Program-made: the position numbers and the translations under genes
In this document: positions 15,669-26,222 of the stretch, one piece after another
Numbering within the stretch: the stretch's first letter is position 1
Layout of the letters: each line of letters starts with the position of its first letter
From: Fictibacillus nanhaiensis
GTDB taxonomy: Bacteria; Bacillota; Bacilli; Bacillales; Fictibacillaceae
Length of the DNA: 64,000 nt
NCBI RefSeq assembly: GCF_023715445.1
Contig: NZ_JAMBOD010000002.1
Span: forward strand, 363,362 to 427,361
Direction: 5' to 3'
Notes under the pieces: model-generated
What the model was told of the DNA's origin: nothing
Seen by the model: the letters and a program-made list of their open reading frames with translations, nothing else
Database searches by the model: none

Positions 15669-16148
15669 TTACTTATGATAAGGTTCATTTCTATTTATCC
15701 GGAAAGCACGGTAAATTTGTTCGATCAAAACCAGTTTCATCAGCTGATGCGGATATGTAATCTTCCCAAAAGAGATCTTTTCATTCGCCCGCTTCATAAC
15801 TGCTTCACTTAAGCCTAATGAACCACCAATAACAAAAGCGACTTTACTTTTTCCGTACGTTGCCAGTTTATCTAGATTTTCCGCCAGATCTTCTGAAGAT
15901 ATTGCTTTTCCCTCTATCGCCATGGCAATGACATGCACATCTTGTCCAATTTTTGCTAAAATCCGTTCACCTTCTGCATTTTTTACTATGACCATTTCTT
16001 GATCACTTAACGTTTCAGGTGCTTTTTCATCTGGAACTTCTATAATATCTATCTTAGCATAAGGCCCAAGCCTCTTTAAATATTCGTCTATTCCCTGCTT
16101 TAAGTATTTTTCCTTTAGTTTCCCTACAGAAACAATTGATATATTCAC
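15669..16148 (-). CDS. rlmH: 23S rRNA pseudouridine-1915 N3-methyltransferase
   Basis: This 159-aa SPOUT methylase has the standard length and pattern: [20 protein letters not shown] at the start, the trefoil-knot SAM site with [11 protein letters not shown], and the terminal [13 protein letters not shown]...EPYHK. It methylates pseudouridine 1915 in helix 69 of 23S rRNA on the assembled 70S ribosome. It lies downstream of the walRK block as in B. subtilis. Confidence 0.97.
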   Translation of the reverse strand: MNISIVSVGKLKEKYLKQGIDEYLKRLGPYAKIDIIEVPDEKAPETLSDQEMVIVKNAEGERILAKIGQDVHVIAMAIEGKAISSEDLAENLDKLATYGKSKVAFVIGGSLGLSEAVMKRANEKISFGKITYPHQLMKLVLIEQIYRAFRINRNEPYHK

Positions 16149-16229
16149 TTGTTGAAAACTCCTTTTCGCAATAAGTTATCCCCAAAACTTATCCACATAT
16201 GCACATTTTAGCCCATATATTGTAGGCGC

Positions 16230-16394
16230 TCATATGTTCGATACTTTATATGCACCTGGTTCATCACAATATTCACAGGTTGTTGATAACTCGCCTTTTC
16301 CTGTTAGTAACTCCACAACTGGTGCTGCTTCAAACTCATCCACAATAACGTCAATCGCAAGCTCAGCATGCTCTTTGCAGCATATTATCTTCAT
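16230..16394 (-). CDS. yyzF: CxxH/CxxC zinc-binding-type small protein YyzF
   Basis: This 54-aa protein begins MKIICCKEHAELAIDVIVDEFE and ends with CEYCDEPGAYKVSNI. The CxxH and CxxC pairs probably hold a metal. The start at 16394 follows AAGGAGAA with seven bases between; the longer frame to 16487 has no such site. B. subtilis has yyzF in the same place. Function is unknown. Confidence 0.88.
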   Translation of the reverse strand: MKIICCKEHAELAIDVIVDEFEAAPVVELLTGKGELSTTCEYCDEPGAYKVSNI

Positions 16395-16509
16395 TCTCGT
16401 ATTCTCCTTACTTATCCACAATTCTCTTTTAACACTAACGAAATCTCTTTCATATGTAAACCGATATATATGTAAAAAGTTGTCCACATGTGGAATGTTC
16501 TATTCAAAA

Positions 16510-16540
16510 TAAAAACAGGAGGATTGATGTCCCCCTGTTC
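16510..16540 (-). terminator. Terminator of the walR-htrC operon
   Basis: GAACAGGGGGA pairs with TCCTCCTGTT on the minus strand, followed by TTTTATTTT. Confidence 0.7.
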
Positions 16541-16548
16541 ATTCAAAT

Positions 16549-17757
16549 TTATGTTTGTTTGCCTAATTCTACTTTTGTCGTTCTCTTTTTGCCTTCGCGA
16601 TAATAGACTAATTCAACCTCTTCACCGATTTTAGTCTTCGTGTAAAGGAATTTACGAAGTGCGATAGGATCATTGATCCTTTCGCCCCCCATTTCAACGA
16701 TAACATCCATTTCTTTAATGCCTGCACGTGCAGCTGGCGATGTAGGTGTGATTTCCATTACTACGATTCCACCCTTTACACTGTCTGGAATCTTTAAGGT
16801 CTGTTCACGATGGTAAGTATTTACCTGAGAGAGAGGAATGATATTTACTCCTAAAAATGGTCTTCGCACCTCTCCATACTTTTCTAGATCTTCAATTATG
16901 GGTCTTGCTACATCTGAAGGAATCGCAAACCCTATTCCTTCTACTTCTTGCTGAGCAATTTTAGATGAATTAATTCCAATTACCTGGCCTGCTATATTGA
17001 TAAGAGCTCCACCGCTGTTTCCAGGATTAATGGCCGCATCAGTCTGAATAACTTCTGCTTGCCAATCCGGGTTGCCATCTTGATCAAGGTCAACCGGGAT
17101 AGAACGGTCTGCACTTGAAACGATTCCTTGTGTCACTGAGCCCGGAAAGTTACCTAACGGGTTTCCAATTGCAATAGCAGGCTCCCCGCGTTTTAAGTCT
17201 CCAGATACACCAAATTCAGCTACATCCTTAATTTTACTTCCGTCGATTTCTACCACCGCTAAGTCCATTAAGGGATCTGTACCGCGAAGCGTCCCTTTAA
17301 GTTTCGTTCCATTACTTAAAGTGATTTCAATTTGGCTGGCATCTGCTACTACATGATCGTTCGTTACAACGTAGGCTTTATCGCCTTCTTTTTTATAAAT
17401 AACTCCTGACCCTGTTCCTGCTGGCTGCTGGCTCCAAAAATCGGTTTGTTGAATATTGACTACTTCTACCACTGCATCAGATGCTTTATCTACGGCATCG
17501 GTTACGTTTGTAGTAAGATCAACATCCACGTTCTTTTCAATCGCATTTTCGTCCCCGCCTAAGCCGTTTTCTTCTCCATTTGAAGGATATAAGTTATCCG
17601 GCAGCAAACCCGCGCCACCCAAAGCAGGGACTGTAAATAATACAAGCAAACCGCCCAGAATCGCTCCTAGCAAAGCTGGTAGAAACTTTCCTCCACGGTT
17701 TCCCTTTTGTCGAGATGAGGATTCATGATCTCCATCATAATAACCCATGTAAGTCAT
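16549..17757 (-). CDS. htrC: HtrA-like membrane serine protease HtrC (YycK/YyxA)
   Basis: This 402-aa protein has a short cytoplasmic tail, one membrane helix (about 25-47, LPALLGAILGGLLVLFTVPAL), a trypsin-like domain with H in VTNDHVV, D in LMDLAVVEID and S in NPGNSGGAL, and a C-terminal PDZ domain (from about 300, GGIVVMEITPTSPAARAGI). It degrades or guards misfolded proteins outside the membrane. Start at 17757 follows AAAGGA; the longest frame begins 12 codons earlier without a better site. It closes the wal operon as in many Bacillaceae. Confidence 0.94.
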   Translation of the reverse strand: MTYMGYYDGDHESSSRQKGNRGGKFLPALLGAILGGLLVLFTVPALGGAGLLPDNLYPSNGEENGLGGDENAIEKNVDVDLTTNVTDAVDKASDAVVEVVNIQQTDFWSQQPAGTGSGVIYKKEGDKAYVVTNDHVVADASQIEITLSNGTKLKGTLRGTDPLMDLAVVEIDGSKIKDVAEFGVSGDLKRGEPAIAIGNPLGNFPGSVTQGIVSSADRSIPVDLDQDGNPDWQAEVIQTDAAINPGNSGGALINIAGQVIGINSSKIAQQEVEGIGFAIPSDVARPIIEDLEKYGEVRRPFLGVNIIPLSQVNTYHREQTLKIPDSVKGGIVVMEITPTSPAARAGIKEMDVIVEMGGERINDPIALRKFLYTKTKIGEEVELVYYREGKKRTTKVELGKQT

Positions 17758-17905
17758 CACCGTTCCTTTCAACAATGAAGTGTTCGAATTCATAACCCAT
17801 TATAAGTAATAAGTCCTTAAAATTTGGACATTTTGGGTTATTTTTCATAATTTCCCACACTTATTGTTATTTCCTGAAACGGTTTACTTTAAACAAGTAA
17901 GTTGA

Positions 17906-18703
17906 TTAAACGACTGCCAGCTTTGTAGGCTGACTTGCGTCTGTATCATGCAAAATGACTTGATCTCCTGTTGAGATATCATATGTTTTAAGCGTTTGTT
18001 CAACCGCAAGACGGGCGATGTCTTTCATGTTGTTATCTTTGCTGAGATGAGCTAAATATATATGTTTCGTGCCGTCACCAATTACATCGGCAAGAGCATG
18101 TCCGCAATCTTCGTTCGAGATATGTCCATGGTCCCCTAAAATACGGCGCTTAATGTTCCAAGGGTATCTCCCCATCATAAGCATATTGATATCATGGTTG
18201 GATTCAATAACAAGAGAATGACTGTCACGGATGATGCCTTTCATACGGTCGCTCACATAGCCAGTATCCGTCATAAGAGCAAGCTTCCTGCCATTATGAT
18301 GGAATACATAGAACATCGGCTCTGCGGCGTCATGAGACACGCCAAATGACTCTACTTCAAGATCATTAAACGTTTTAACCGTATCCATCTCAAACTCAAA
18401 CTTCTGTTCCGTATTCACTTCTCCAATTAAACCGTTCATCGCATTCCACGTATTTTTATTGGCATATATTGGAATCTTGAACTTTCGAGCGAGGACACCC
18501 AGTCCTTTTATATGGTCGCTATGTTCATGAGTGACTAAGATCCCGTCGATATCGCCTACTTCCCCGCAAGCAGCTTTTTCGAAAAGGATCTGTATCTGCT
18601 TGGCGCTAAGACCTGCATCAACAAGCAGTCTTGTTTTCTCTGTTTCTACGTAAACCGCATTCCCCGAGCTCCCGCTTGCGAGGACGCTAAATTTCAAACT
18701 CAT
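17906..18703 (-). CDS. walJ: WalJ/YycJ metallo-beta-lactamase-fold nuclease
   Basis: This 265-aa protein has the metal motif [10 protein letters not shown] and later DTGYVS and HDINML segments of the MBL fold. YycJ of B. subtilis has 5' to 3' exonuclease activity in vitro and is linked to mismatch repair and to cell-wall/replication coordination. It is the fifth gene of the walR operon, 16 bases after walI. Confidence 0.94.
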   Translation of the reverse strand: MSLKFSVLASGSSGNAVYVETEKTRLLVDAGLSAKQIQILFEKAACGEVGDIDGILVTHEHSDHIKGLGVLARKFKIPIYANKNTWNAMNGLIGEVNTEQKFEFEMDTVKTFNDLEVESFGVSHDAAEPMFYVFHHNGRKLALMTDTGYVSDRMKGIIRDSHSLVIESNHDINMLMMGRYPWNIKRRILGDHGHISNEDCGHALADVIGDGTKHIYLAHLSKDNNMKDIARLAVEQTLKTYDISTGDQVILHDTDASQPTKLAVV

Positions 18704-18719
18704 AACCGCATGTTCCTTT

Positions 18720-19565
18720 CTATTCCTCTTTTTCGGTTAAGACTTGAATGGAACTGTCAGTTGCATTAACCAGGAATTGTCCGTTTTCTGTTTCGATAAA
18801 CCAGGTTGGCGCATAAACTTGAAGATCCCCCACACCTACTAGACTGTAATATCCCAGTGTAATATCTTTAATTTTATTGCCTTTTTCAACATCACCAGTG
18901 TCTAGTAACCGTCCCAAAGCTTGTTTGGGAGTGATAATTTCTTGGTAAGCTCCTTGGCGCATAATACCTAAATAGGTTTGTGTAAACTCCGTTAAATTCC
19001 CTTTGTCGTCGAGTTTAAATTTTATCATGCCATTAGGTGTTTTATAATCTAAATTTGATCCTTCCAACTTTTCAAAATTAGCAGCATTATAAAATATGGG
19101 TTTCTCTAAATAAATCTGGTTAAACCAAATAATATTGTTTTCGTTGTCCCATTTATAATACTTATACTCTTTGCCGCGAGTAACATTTTCCTCTAAGAAT
19201 TTTGTTAATTCATCAATAAGGTCTTTTGTATCTTTTTTTGGCAACTCCATAGGTTTTTTCAACTTATAAACTAGTGTAATATCTGTGCTTTCATCTTCAA
19301 CAAGTGAAATATCTTTTGAACCGAGTTCTTGCTCTTCTTCGGTAAATTTGTAGCGTTGTGCACTAATTAAGGTTTGTTCGGGTTTGTATTTTGGAATTTT
19401 ATCCTCATAAGCAATCTTATTAATCGCGAGCCTTTCTTCTAAAGGCTGTTCAGAAAGTCTAGCGATATTATTAATATCATTCTTTTGATAGAGCTGGTAT
19501 CCCAAAAATAAGTTTAAGACAAGAAAGGTAAGGATAAAAATGCTTTTTGTTTTCTTCCAATCCAA
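18720..19565 (-). CDS. walI: WalI (YycI), membrane regulator of WalK
   Basis: This 281-aa protein has one N-terminal membrane helix ([19 protein letters not shown]) and an extracellular YycI domain. With WalH it binds WalK and, in B. subtilis, restrains its kinase activity. The start abuts walH without a gap, so they are translationally linked. Confidence 0.93.
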   Translation of the reverse strand: MDWKKTKSIFILTFLVLNLFLGYQLYQKNDINNIARLSEQPLEERLAINKIAYEDKIPKYKPEQTLISAQRYKFTEEEQELGSKDISLVEDESTDITLVYKLKKPMELPKKDTKDLIDELTKFLEENVTRGKEYKYYKWDNENNIIWFNQIYLEKPIFYNAANFEKLEGSNLDYKTPNGMIKFKLDDKGNLTEFTQTYLGIMRQGAYQEIITPKQALGRLLDTGDVEKGNKIKDITLGYYSLVGVGDLQVYAPTWFIETENGQFLVNATDSSIQVLTEKEE

Positions 19566-20972
19566 TTAAAATCCTTCCTCTCTGTCTTCTTTAAACAATG
19601 GCTGCCATCCATATGTTTCATAATTAATACCATAATTAAAAAACCACTTTGGTTCGAGCACATAGAAGTGAGATCCCCGTTTTCTCATGGTATATCCAAT
19701 ACGAAGATCCATAATGTAATTTCCGTTATAATCCGATTCTTTCAGTTCTCTTACAACTGCTTCTCCAGATTGTAGCGTAATTTCTTCAGTTAACGAAGAA
19801 GCACTTAAATCGAGTTGAACTAAAGAACGTTCATACTTCTGCAGCTCACCTTTATCCCATGTCAAACTCATCTGTATATCATGTTCGAGTACGGGCAGGT
19901 TTTCGACAAACAGCCAGAAGTCAGTTGTATTGGTTTCTAAATTTGATATTATATACGGATTTCCCCAGCCAGCATGTGTATTAATATACTCAATTGATTG
20001 AAAGAGCGGCGAAATCTGTCTTGAGTTCGGATTTGCGGATCCAGCAAAGTTTGTATACTCAAAACGGTTCCGCAGTTTATTAACCACCATTGCAGCAGTT
20101 CCATCTGCATAAGTAATTTCATTATCGCTCGTTGCACTCTTTACAGCTTGAGGATCCTTAAAGAGTGCCTGCTTATACATTTCATAAGTATCTTCATTTG
20201 TAGTATTTGAAATAAAGTTATAGCTTTTCAGCTTAAGATTATTTTTCGGCAAGTAGAAGCGTCGCTGTATTTCATTCCTGGCATCATCTGACCGCTGTTC
20301 AATATCATAAGCAATATAAGGAACCAGTCTGCCATTGGTAACCATGTCATCCATGCCTTTTATTAAAGGAAGTAAATTATTATTAGATGCCTTTATCTTT
20401 TGCATCTTCTTTGAGTGATAGGAAACTAAATATCCTTCGATATTACTTGTTTTTTCATTTTGATAAAGAAAAATTCTATCTACAAATTGTGGTTTGTTTG
20501 TCATAATTTCAGACTCAAAAGAAAATACATCTTTATAGATTTCCTGTGTCATTCTTACAGGGTATACCACTTCGACATAAGGATCGCCTCTAAAGAGGAT
20601 TTCTTCGGGATCAAATGACATGTGGTTTTTTAGACCCGGTTCGATGGTGAAATTTGTTTCGTTCAAATGATTATGGAATTCTTCAATTGTATCATTGGCT
20701 TCTATCCCAAAAAGTTTGTTGCCTTTATGATAAATAACCTGAGTTGGGTTGACTACCTCTTTCGTTTCGGCAGGATCATCAACTTCCTGCTTTTTTATTG
20801 TTCTGGCATCCTCTATTAAAGGATGGCTCGGTTTAAACGTCCATAGACTCCAAGTAAGCACAAGACTTAATAAAATCAGAGAAGTTAATGTAATCGATTT
20901 AATAAGTTCATAGTTCTCACGGAAAGCAGTAATTATTTTTCTGGCATGTGTAATCCATTTTACCCAGTTCAT
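19566..20972 (-). CDS. walH: WalH (YycH), membrane regulator of WalK
   Basis: This 468-aa protein has one membrane helix near residues 27-47 (LTSLILLSLVLTWSLWTF) and a long extracellular part, as in YycH, which forms a complex with WalI and WalK. The start codon overlaps the end of walK by four bases (ATGA type), the usual layout for coupled translation. Confidence 0.93.
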   Translation of the reverse strand: MNWVKWITHARKIITAFRENYELIKSITLTSLILLSLVLTWSLWTFKPSHPLIEDARTIKKQEVDDPAETKEVVNPTQVIYHKGNKLFGIEANDTIEEFHNHLNETNFTIEPGLKNHMSFDPEEILFRGDPYVEVVYPVRMTQEIYKDVFSFESEIMTNKPQFVDRIFLYQNEKTSNIEGYLVSYHSKKMQKIKASNNNLLPLIKGMDDMVTNGRLVPYIAYDIEQRSDDARNEIQRRFYLPKNNLKLKSYNFISNTTNEDTYEMYKQALFKDPQAVKSATSDNEITYADGTAAMVVNKLRNRFEYTNFAGSANPNSRQISPLFQSIEYINTHAGWGNPYIISNLETNTTDFWLFVENLPVLEHDIQMSLTWDKGELQKYERSLVQLDLSASSLTEEITLQSGEAVVRELKESDYNGNYIMDLRIGYTMRKRGSHFYVLEPKWFFNYGINYETYGWQPLFKEDREEGF

Positions 20973-22798
20973 TGCTGACCCTCCCTAACTTTTCTTAAAG
21001 GAAGAGTAAAATGTATAGTCGTTCCCTGTCCCCATTCACTTTCAGCCCAAATGTCTCCACCATGCGCAAGAACGATTTCTTTTGCAATAGCAAGACCGAG
21101 TCCAGTTCCTCCAATATCTCTGGAACGGGCGCGATCGACACGGAAAAAGCGATCAAAAATTTTAGACACGTTATTCTTTGGAATCCCTACTCCCTGATCA
21201 GAAATACTTACCTTCACTTTCCTACCAATTATAGAAACAGTAAACGCTATGGTTCCGCCTTCCGGAGAATATTTCATTGCATTAGAAATGATATTATCAA
21301 GCACCTGAGTCATTTTATCCGTATCCATCTGTACAGGAATCACTCCTTCAGGAAGAGAGCGGGATAATTCAATGTTCTCTTTTTCAAGCATCTCAAACCG
21401 GTCAATAATACCATTCAAGAAGTCTACTAGATCAATTTCACGGAAATTAAACCGATAGTCTTTGCTGTCCATCTTTGATAATTGGAGCAAGTCGGTTACA
21501 AGGCGAATCATGCGTTCTGTTTCATTCTGGGTAACCTCCAAAAAGCGCGGTGCAATGTTGTCATCCTGCCACGCTCCATCAGCAAGAGCTTCCAGATAGC
21601 TTCTCATCGTAGTAAGCGGTGTTCTTAATTCATGCGAAACGTTAAACACGAACTCTCTTCGCTCATTATCGATCTGTTCTTGTTCTGTAACATCATGCAA
21701 TACACAAATCAGACCGTTAATCGGCCCATCGTCTTTTTGAATGGTTGAAAAGTTTGCCCGGACAACATAATGAAGATCATCTGTACTGAAATCGAGCAGC
21801 ATGGATTCATATTCGTTATAGAGTTCTTCCCACGTGTAATTTGTATTTAACCGCAATAATTCCATAAGTGACGTTCCAAGAGCGTTTTGTCTTGAAATGT
21901 TCAGCATCTCTTCAGCACGGTCATTCATTAGAATGATCGCTCCATCCCGGTCGGTTGCGATTACTCCATCTGTCATATATGTTAAGACCGAACGAAGTTT
22001 TCTTCTTTCACTCTCTGTAATAGCTGTCGCTTCCTGAAGCTTTTTGGTTAAGTTATTAAATGTCATAGCAAGCTGACCGATCTCATCATCACCATATAGC
22101 TGTACTTGACGGGAAAAGTCACCTCTTGCCATAACGAGAGCCTGTTTTCTCATATCTGCCATAGGACGCGTAATCGTGCGTGCCAAAAAAACACCAAGAA
22201 GTCCTGTAATAATAAGTGCTATTACAGTACCGGTAACTAAAATGTTATTGATTCGCTGTATCTGTTTAAAAATGCTTTCAATCGAAGCCTCTAAATATAT
22301 CGCTCCGATTGTTGATCCATTAGTCCCTATTTTAATCGGTTTAGCAAGAACCATGACCCGCTCGCCTTCCGGAGTCAGCATGACCTCGTCATCCACGGTC
22401 CCTTCAAGCGCCAGTTTGATTTTAGGATTGAAGCTGACCTGGCCTAGTAATCTAGGATTACTGCTTGCCAGTACAATACCTTCTTTATTTAAGACCTGAA
22501 CTTCTTTCTCTTCAAATTCCTCATCAATTAACGCTTGAATATCACCTTCAAGCGTTACATCTGATTCTTCCCCTTCTTCTGTTTTTTTATAGCGTTTTTC
22601 GTCCTTCATTTTTTGCTCAATATTAAACTCCAGCAAGTTTACTCTATCGTAAAGTGATTTCGTAAAGTTCTGCCGCAGGTCAGTCTCTAAGTTGTTAATA
22701 AAATAAACACTGATCACCTGCATCGCGATTAAAATGAGCAAAACATAAATCAATACAAACTTTACATGTATTGATTTGAAAAAATTGACTTTATCCAT
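20969..22798 (-). CDS. walK: WalK (YycG) essential sensor histidine kinase
   Basis: This 609-aa kinase has two membrane helices (about 12-32 and 184-204) around an extracellular PAS-like domain, then HAMP, an intracellular PAS domain (DGVIATDRDGAIILMNDRAEEML), HisKA with the phosphorylated histidine in VSHELRTPLTTMRSYLEALADG (near residue 385) and HATPase with DQGVGIPKNN and GTGLGLAIAKEIV. It phosphorylates WalR to tune autolysin genes with growth. It is linked to division through its septal location in B. subtilis. Confidence 0.97.
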   Translation of the reverse strand: MDKVNFFKSIHVKFVLIYVLLILIAMQVISVYFINNLETDLRQNFTKSLYDRVNLLEFNIEQKMKDEKRYKKTEEGEESDVTLEGDIQALIDEEFEEKEVQVLNKEGIVLASSNPRLLGQVSFNPKIKLALEGTVDDEVMLTPEGERVMVLAKPIKIGTNGSTIGAIYLEASIESIFKQIQRINNILVTGTVIALIITGLLGVFLARTITRPMADMRKQALVMARGDFSRQVQLYGDDEIGQLAMTFNNLTKKLQEATAITESERRKLRSVLTYMTDGVIATDRDGAIILMNDRAEEMLNISRQNALGTSLMELLRLNTNYTWEELYNEYESMLLDFSTDDLHYVVRANFSTIQKDDGPINGLICVLHDVTEQEQIDNERREFVFNVSHELRTPLTTMRSYLEALADGAWQDDNIAPRFLEVTQNETERMIRLVTDLLQLSKMDSKDYRFNFREIDLVDFLNGIIDRFEMLEKENIELSRSLPEGVIPVQMDTDKMTQVLDNIISNAMKYSPEGGTIAFTVSIIGRKVKVSISDQGVGIPKNNVSKIFDRFFRVDRARSRDIGGTGLGLAIAKEIVLAHGGDIWAESEWGQGTTIHFTLPLRKVREGQQ

Positions 22799-22803
22799 GA
22801 TGA

Positions 22804-23508
22804 TTACTCCTGATCAGGATTTCTTAGGTAATACCCCACTCCGCGTCTTGTAATGATCCATAATGGATGGCTCGGATTATCTTCCACTTTTTCCCTCAGT
22901 CTGCGAACGGTTACGTCGACGGTTCGAACATCGCCAAAATAATCGTAGCCCCATACAGTCTGCAGCAAGTGTTCACGCGTCATGACTTGTCCGATATGTT
23001 TAGCTAAATAATGAAGCAACTCAAACTCCCGGTGTGTCAGTTCAATCGTTTCTCCGCGCTTTGTAACAATATAAGCGTCAGGATGAATCGTAAGAGAACC
23101 AATTGTAATTTCGTTGTTCTCATCTACCTCACGCTCAGATTCCTGCTGGTGGCGGCGAAGGTTCGCTTTCACACGTGCAATCAGCTCGCGTGTACTGAAG
23201 GGCTTCGTCACGTAATCGTCTGCCCCCAGCTCAAGTCCGAGTACTTTATCTATTTCAGAATCTTTTGCAGTCAGCATGATGATCGGCATATCGTATTTCT
23301 TGCGTATCTCACGGCATACTTCCATACCATCCTTTAATGGAAGCATGATATCGAGCAGAATCATGTCTGGCTTCTCTTTTTCAACCTTTTCCAGCGCATT
23401 GATGCCATCGTATGCACACATTACCGTGAAGCCTTCTTTTTCAAGATTAAACTGCAGAATATCTGCAATCGGTTTTTCATCATCCACAACGAGAATTTTC
23501 TTATCCAT
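22804..23508 (-). CDS. walR: WalR (YycF) essential response regulator
   Basis: This 234-aa OmpR-type regulator has the receiver acidic pair DDE, phosphorylated D53 in [13 protein letters not shown] in VTKPFSTRE and a winged-helix domain ending in [11 protein letters not shown]. It binds direct repeats of the TGTWAH-N5-TGTWAH type; a full match occurs at 25281-25297 upstream of the neighbouring M23 gene. It is first in the operon walR-walK-walH-walI-walJ-htrC. Confidence 0.97.
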   Translation of the reverse strand: MDKKILVVDDEKPIADILQFNLEKEGFTVMCAYDGINALEKVEKEKPDMILLDIMLPLKDGMEVCREIRKKYDMPIIMLTAKDSEIDKVLGLELGADDYVTKPFSTRELIARVKANLRRHQQESEREVDENNEITIGSLTIHPDAYIVTKRGETIELTHREFELLHYLAKHIGQVMTREHLLQTVWGYDYFGDVRTVDVTVRRLREKVEDNPSHPLWIITRRGVGYYLRNPDQE

Positions 23509-23660
23509 GGGAACGCTCCTTTTTCGGAAACTCTATTTTAATGTATAGCTGAATGAATTTTGAATTTTAGTTTTGTATAAATTGCTATATCTCTACTATT
23601 TTATCATAAGTGAAACTTTCTCCATAATACCGGGAAAACCTTTTAATTCAAGCAAGAAAA

Positions 23661-23691
23661 ACCTCCCAGAAAAAAATCTCTCCCAGGAGGC
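23661..23691 (-). terminator. Hairpin after the M23 gene
   Basis: CCTCC and GGAGG bracket an A-rich loop; on the minus strand TTTTTC follows. A modest terminator. Confidence 0.5.
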
Positions 23692-23703
23692 AATGCGCTT
23701 ATT

Positions 23704-25152
23704 TTATAAATAGTCTTCAGGATTTTGAAGCACTCCGTTTTTGTATACCTCAAAGTGCAGGTGAACACCTGTAGACTGCCCTGTTGAACCCATTACACCA
23801 ATTTTAGAACCTTTTTGAACGACATCTCCTGTCGATACAGAAATAGAACTTAAATGTGCATAGATTGTTCTCATCCCATTATTATGGTTGATGATGATTT
23901 TGTTGCCGTAGTCTCCATCCCATCCTGCAAACGCTACAGTTCCGTTATCTGCTGCAAGAATAGAGCGATTCGATGGACGTGCTATATCCATTCCTTTGTG
24001 CTGGCGTCCCCAGCGTGAACCCATGTGACTGGAAATGTAACCGCCAACTGCTGGCCACGATAGGGTGCCTGTCCCTTTAGAAGGAATCACTTTCGTTCCG
24101 ATCTTCTGAATCTCTGTTACAGGCGCTTTCACTTGTTCGTGGTTCAAAATATCTTTTTGGATTGTCTTGCCGTTAGATTTTCTAACCGTAAACGTAATAT
24201 CCTCTAACCCTTTTTGACCTTTTTGAACCGTTTTGATTTCGCCCTTTTCAAGCGTATCGTCTTCTTGTTTTTCTATTTTAAAAGGAATCTCATTTTGAGT
24301 TCGAGTTGCTTCATACACAAGTACTTGTGTATAAGGTTTCTTCTCTGTAACGGTCACTTGATCTCCTGTTCGAATGACAGGTACCATCACCATTCTAGGA
24401 TTCAATGTGAAAAATTGCTCCATTGTCAGATGATACTTTTCCGTAATAGATTCTACCGTTTCGCCTTCTTGGATGGTATGGTTCTTTTTCTGAATCGTAC
24501 CTTCCTTTATACGTGTAATGGCTTCATCAACTGAAACCAATTCACTTAAAGACGTTTGAGCTTTTCTAACTAAAATTGGCGATGAAAAATCAATATCTAC
24601 AACTTTACTTTCACCTGGCTGCAGTTCAGGTATCTCAAGTTCCTTGTTTTCAGCTTTACTTTTTTCAATCGCATCCAGTTCCTTTTTTGAAACATGCTCC
24701 AGTTTCATTTTTAACAGGATATCTTCTGCTTCCTTCTCACTTGATACATAAGCTACAGTTTGCCCATCAATTACTAGACGGTAAGCTTCTAATGAAACAG
24801 TCAATGTTTTTGATAGTGCTTCTCTTGCTGCTTCATTATCAAACTGTGGTCTGAACATTTTTTCAGGCTTTAGTTCAATAGATTCGTTTAATGTAAAAGC
24901 AAAATCACCTTTTTTGCCTTTTGCGTTCTGGAGGTGCTGTTCAACAGCACGATCTACTACGCTTTTTTCACGGACGGTTCCAATTTTCTTTCCATCCACA
25001 TAAACATGAAATACCGTTTTAATCAATTGGTTATCATCATGATGTGCATATGTTACCGAATTCATCGTAAATGTAGTTGATAGCAAGATAACCGCTATAA
25101 AAAACGGAATTGCTTTTTTAAATAATCTTTCAGTGGCTTTTCGTTTTCGCAC
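23704..25152 (-). CDS. Secreted M23 peptidase with LysM and G5 domains
   Basis: This 482-aa protein has a basic start and a signal/anchor segment (FKKAIPFFIAVILLSTTFTM), a long linker region, a LysM domain (HTIQEGETVESITEKYHLTMEQFFTLNP, about 223-250), a G5 domain (about 265-345) and an M23 domain with HKGMDIA and HLHFEVYKNG zinc motifs. It should cut cell-wall peptide bridges. GTG start, eight bases after AGGGGG. It sits between plsY and walR and has a WalR box upstream, so WalR probably controls it (inference). Confidence 0.9.
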   Translation of the reverse strand: MRKRKATERLFKKAIPFFIAVILLSTTFTMNSVTYAHHDDNQLIKTVFHVYVDGKKIGTVREKSVVDRAVEQHLQNAKGKKGDFAFTLNESIELKPEKMFRPQFDNEAAREALSKTLTVSLEAYRLVIDGQTVAYVSSEKEAEDILLKMKLEHVSKKELDAIEKSKAENKELEIPELQPGESKVVDIDFSSPILVRKAQTSLSELVSVDEAITRIKEGTIQKKNHTIQEGETVESITEKYHLTMEQFFTLNPRMVMVPVIRTGDQVTVTEKKPYTQVLVYEATRTQNEIPFKIEKQEDDTLEKGEIKTVQKGQKGLEDITFTVRKSNGKTIQKDILNHEQVKAPVTEIQKIGTKVIPSKGTGTLSWPAVGGYISSHMGSRWGRQHKGMDIARPSNRSILAADNGTVAFAGWDGDYGNKIIINHNNGMRTIYAHLSSISVSTGDVVQKGSKIGVMGSTGQSTGVHLHFEVYKNGVLQNPEDYL

Positions 25153-25280
25153 CCTTTTAGTCCCCCTAAAGATCCTCTGCTATATCTAATCTAAGTCTAT
25201 TATCCTATGACAATCTACTCCGTAATCACCTTTTGTATCCTATCATATTACTTTTCCATTTGTCAGAATTTATCGGTTTT

Positions 25281-25297
25281 TGTAATGTAACTGTAAA
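25281..25297 (+). promoter_or_regulatory. WalR box upstream of the M23 endopeptidase gene
   Basis: TGTAAT-GTAAC-TGTAAA is a perfect match to the published TGTWAH-N5-TGTWAH direct repeat. It lies about 130 bases before the GTG, on the strand opposite to the gene, and is flanked by CGGTTTT and AAAACCG, which form an inverted repeat around it. Confidence 0.75.
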
Positions 25298-25343
25298 AAA
25301 CCGGATGTTTAAAAAGAAAGAATAGAGGAGATGCAAAGAGCGT

Positions 25344-25383
25344 AAAAAAAGAGTAATAGAGATGTTACCTCTTATTACTCTTA
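25344..25383 (-). terminator. Terminator of the plsY-like gene
   Basis: AAGAGTAATA pairs with TATTACTCTT (10 bp), then seven T residues on the minus strand. Confidence 0.85.
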
Positions 25384-25390
25384 AACGATT

Positions 25391-25978
25391 TTATTCTCTT
25401 ATCATGATTCGTTCTTTGATATCATCCTTTTGTACATACACGACCATCAAACTGATTGGAATGAGGATTAATGTTTCTATCCATTGTTTCTCTAACAGCC
25501 AATAAAAAAAAGGTGAGAGCGTAAATGCGAATAGACCTGCCACTGTAAGACTTCTTTTTATCGAATAAAAGAGTAGAAAAGCCACCCCAACAAGCACGGC
25601 AGACAGCCAATTAAAAACAATCAATCCGCCTATAAACGAAGCTACCCCTTTTCCTCCATGAAACCTAAGAAAAACGGGATATAGATGACCCATGATGACA
25701 GCTAAAAATCCAAGCAATTGAATGTGTTCAGGAAAACCTAGTTCAATGCCCGCCCATACAACCGCAGCAGCTTTAATAATGTCGCCGGCCAGCGTCAGGA
25801 CAAATCCAGATGGTCCAAGAACACGTCCCGCATTACGGGCTCCGATATTACCGCTCCCCATTACTCTTAAATCATGACCCTTAAATAATTTAGCTACAAG
25901 AAACCCTGTCATCAAACCACCGACAAGATAACTTACGATCAAATAAAGAACCCATTGAAATTCCATTTGTATGATCAT
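25391..25978 (-). CDS. plsY: PlsY-family glycerol-3-phosphate acyltransferase
   Basis: This 195-aa protein has the PlsY signatures GSGNIGARNAGRVLG (motif 1) and FRFHGGKGVASFIGG (motif 2), the latter binding the acyl-phosphate and glycerol phosphate, and five or so membrane helices. It would move an acyl chain from acyl-phosphate to glycerol 3-phosphate. B. subtilis plsY (yneS) lies elsewhere, so this may be a second copy (inference). The start follows GAGG with seven bases between. Confidence 0.86.
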   Translation of the reverse strand: MIIQMEFQWVLYLIVSYLVGGLMTGFLVAKLFKGHDLRVMGSGNIGARNAGRVLGPSGFVLTLAGDIIKAAAVVWAGIELGFPEHIQLLGFLAVIMGHLYPVFLRFHGGKGVASFIGGLIVFNWLSAVLVGVAFLLFYSIKRSLTVAGLFAFTLSPFFYWLLEKQWIETLILIPISLMVVYVQKDDIKERIMIRE

Positions 25979-26092
25979 CTGCCTTCCTCATCCCAGTCTG
26001 ATAACAATATATTCGCAGCATAGTGTTGTTAACCCTGTTGTTTAAATAAAAACTTTCCTTAAATGTCTATGCGTAAAGTACAAGCTTTAGTA

Positions 26093-26122
26093 TAAAAAAA
26101 AGCATGCCTCTAAAGGCATGCC
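26093..26122 (-). terminator. Terminator of the tRNA operon
   Basis: GCATGCC and GGCATGC form a 7-bp stem around TTTAGA, followed by eight T residues on the minus strand, 25 bases after tRNA-Phe. Confidence 0.85.
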
Positions 26123-26146
26123 GCATGTTCTAGGATTAAAGTAAAA

Positions 26147-26222
<76 letters not shown>

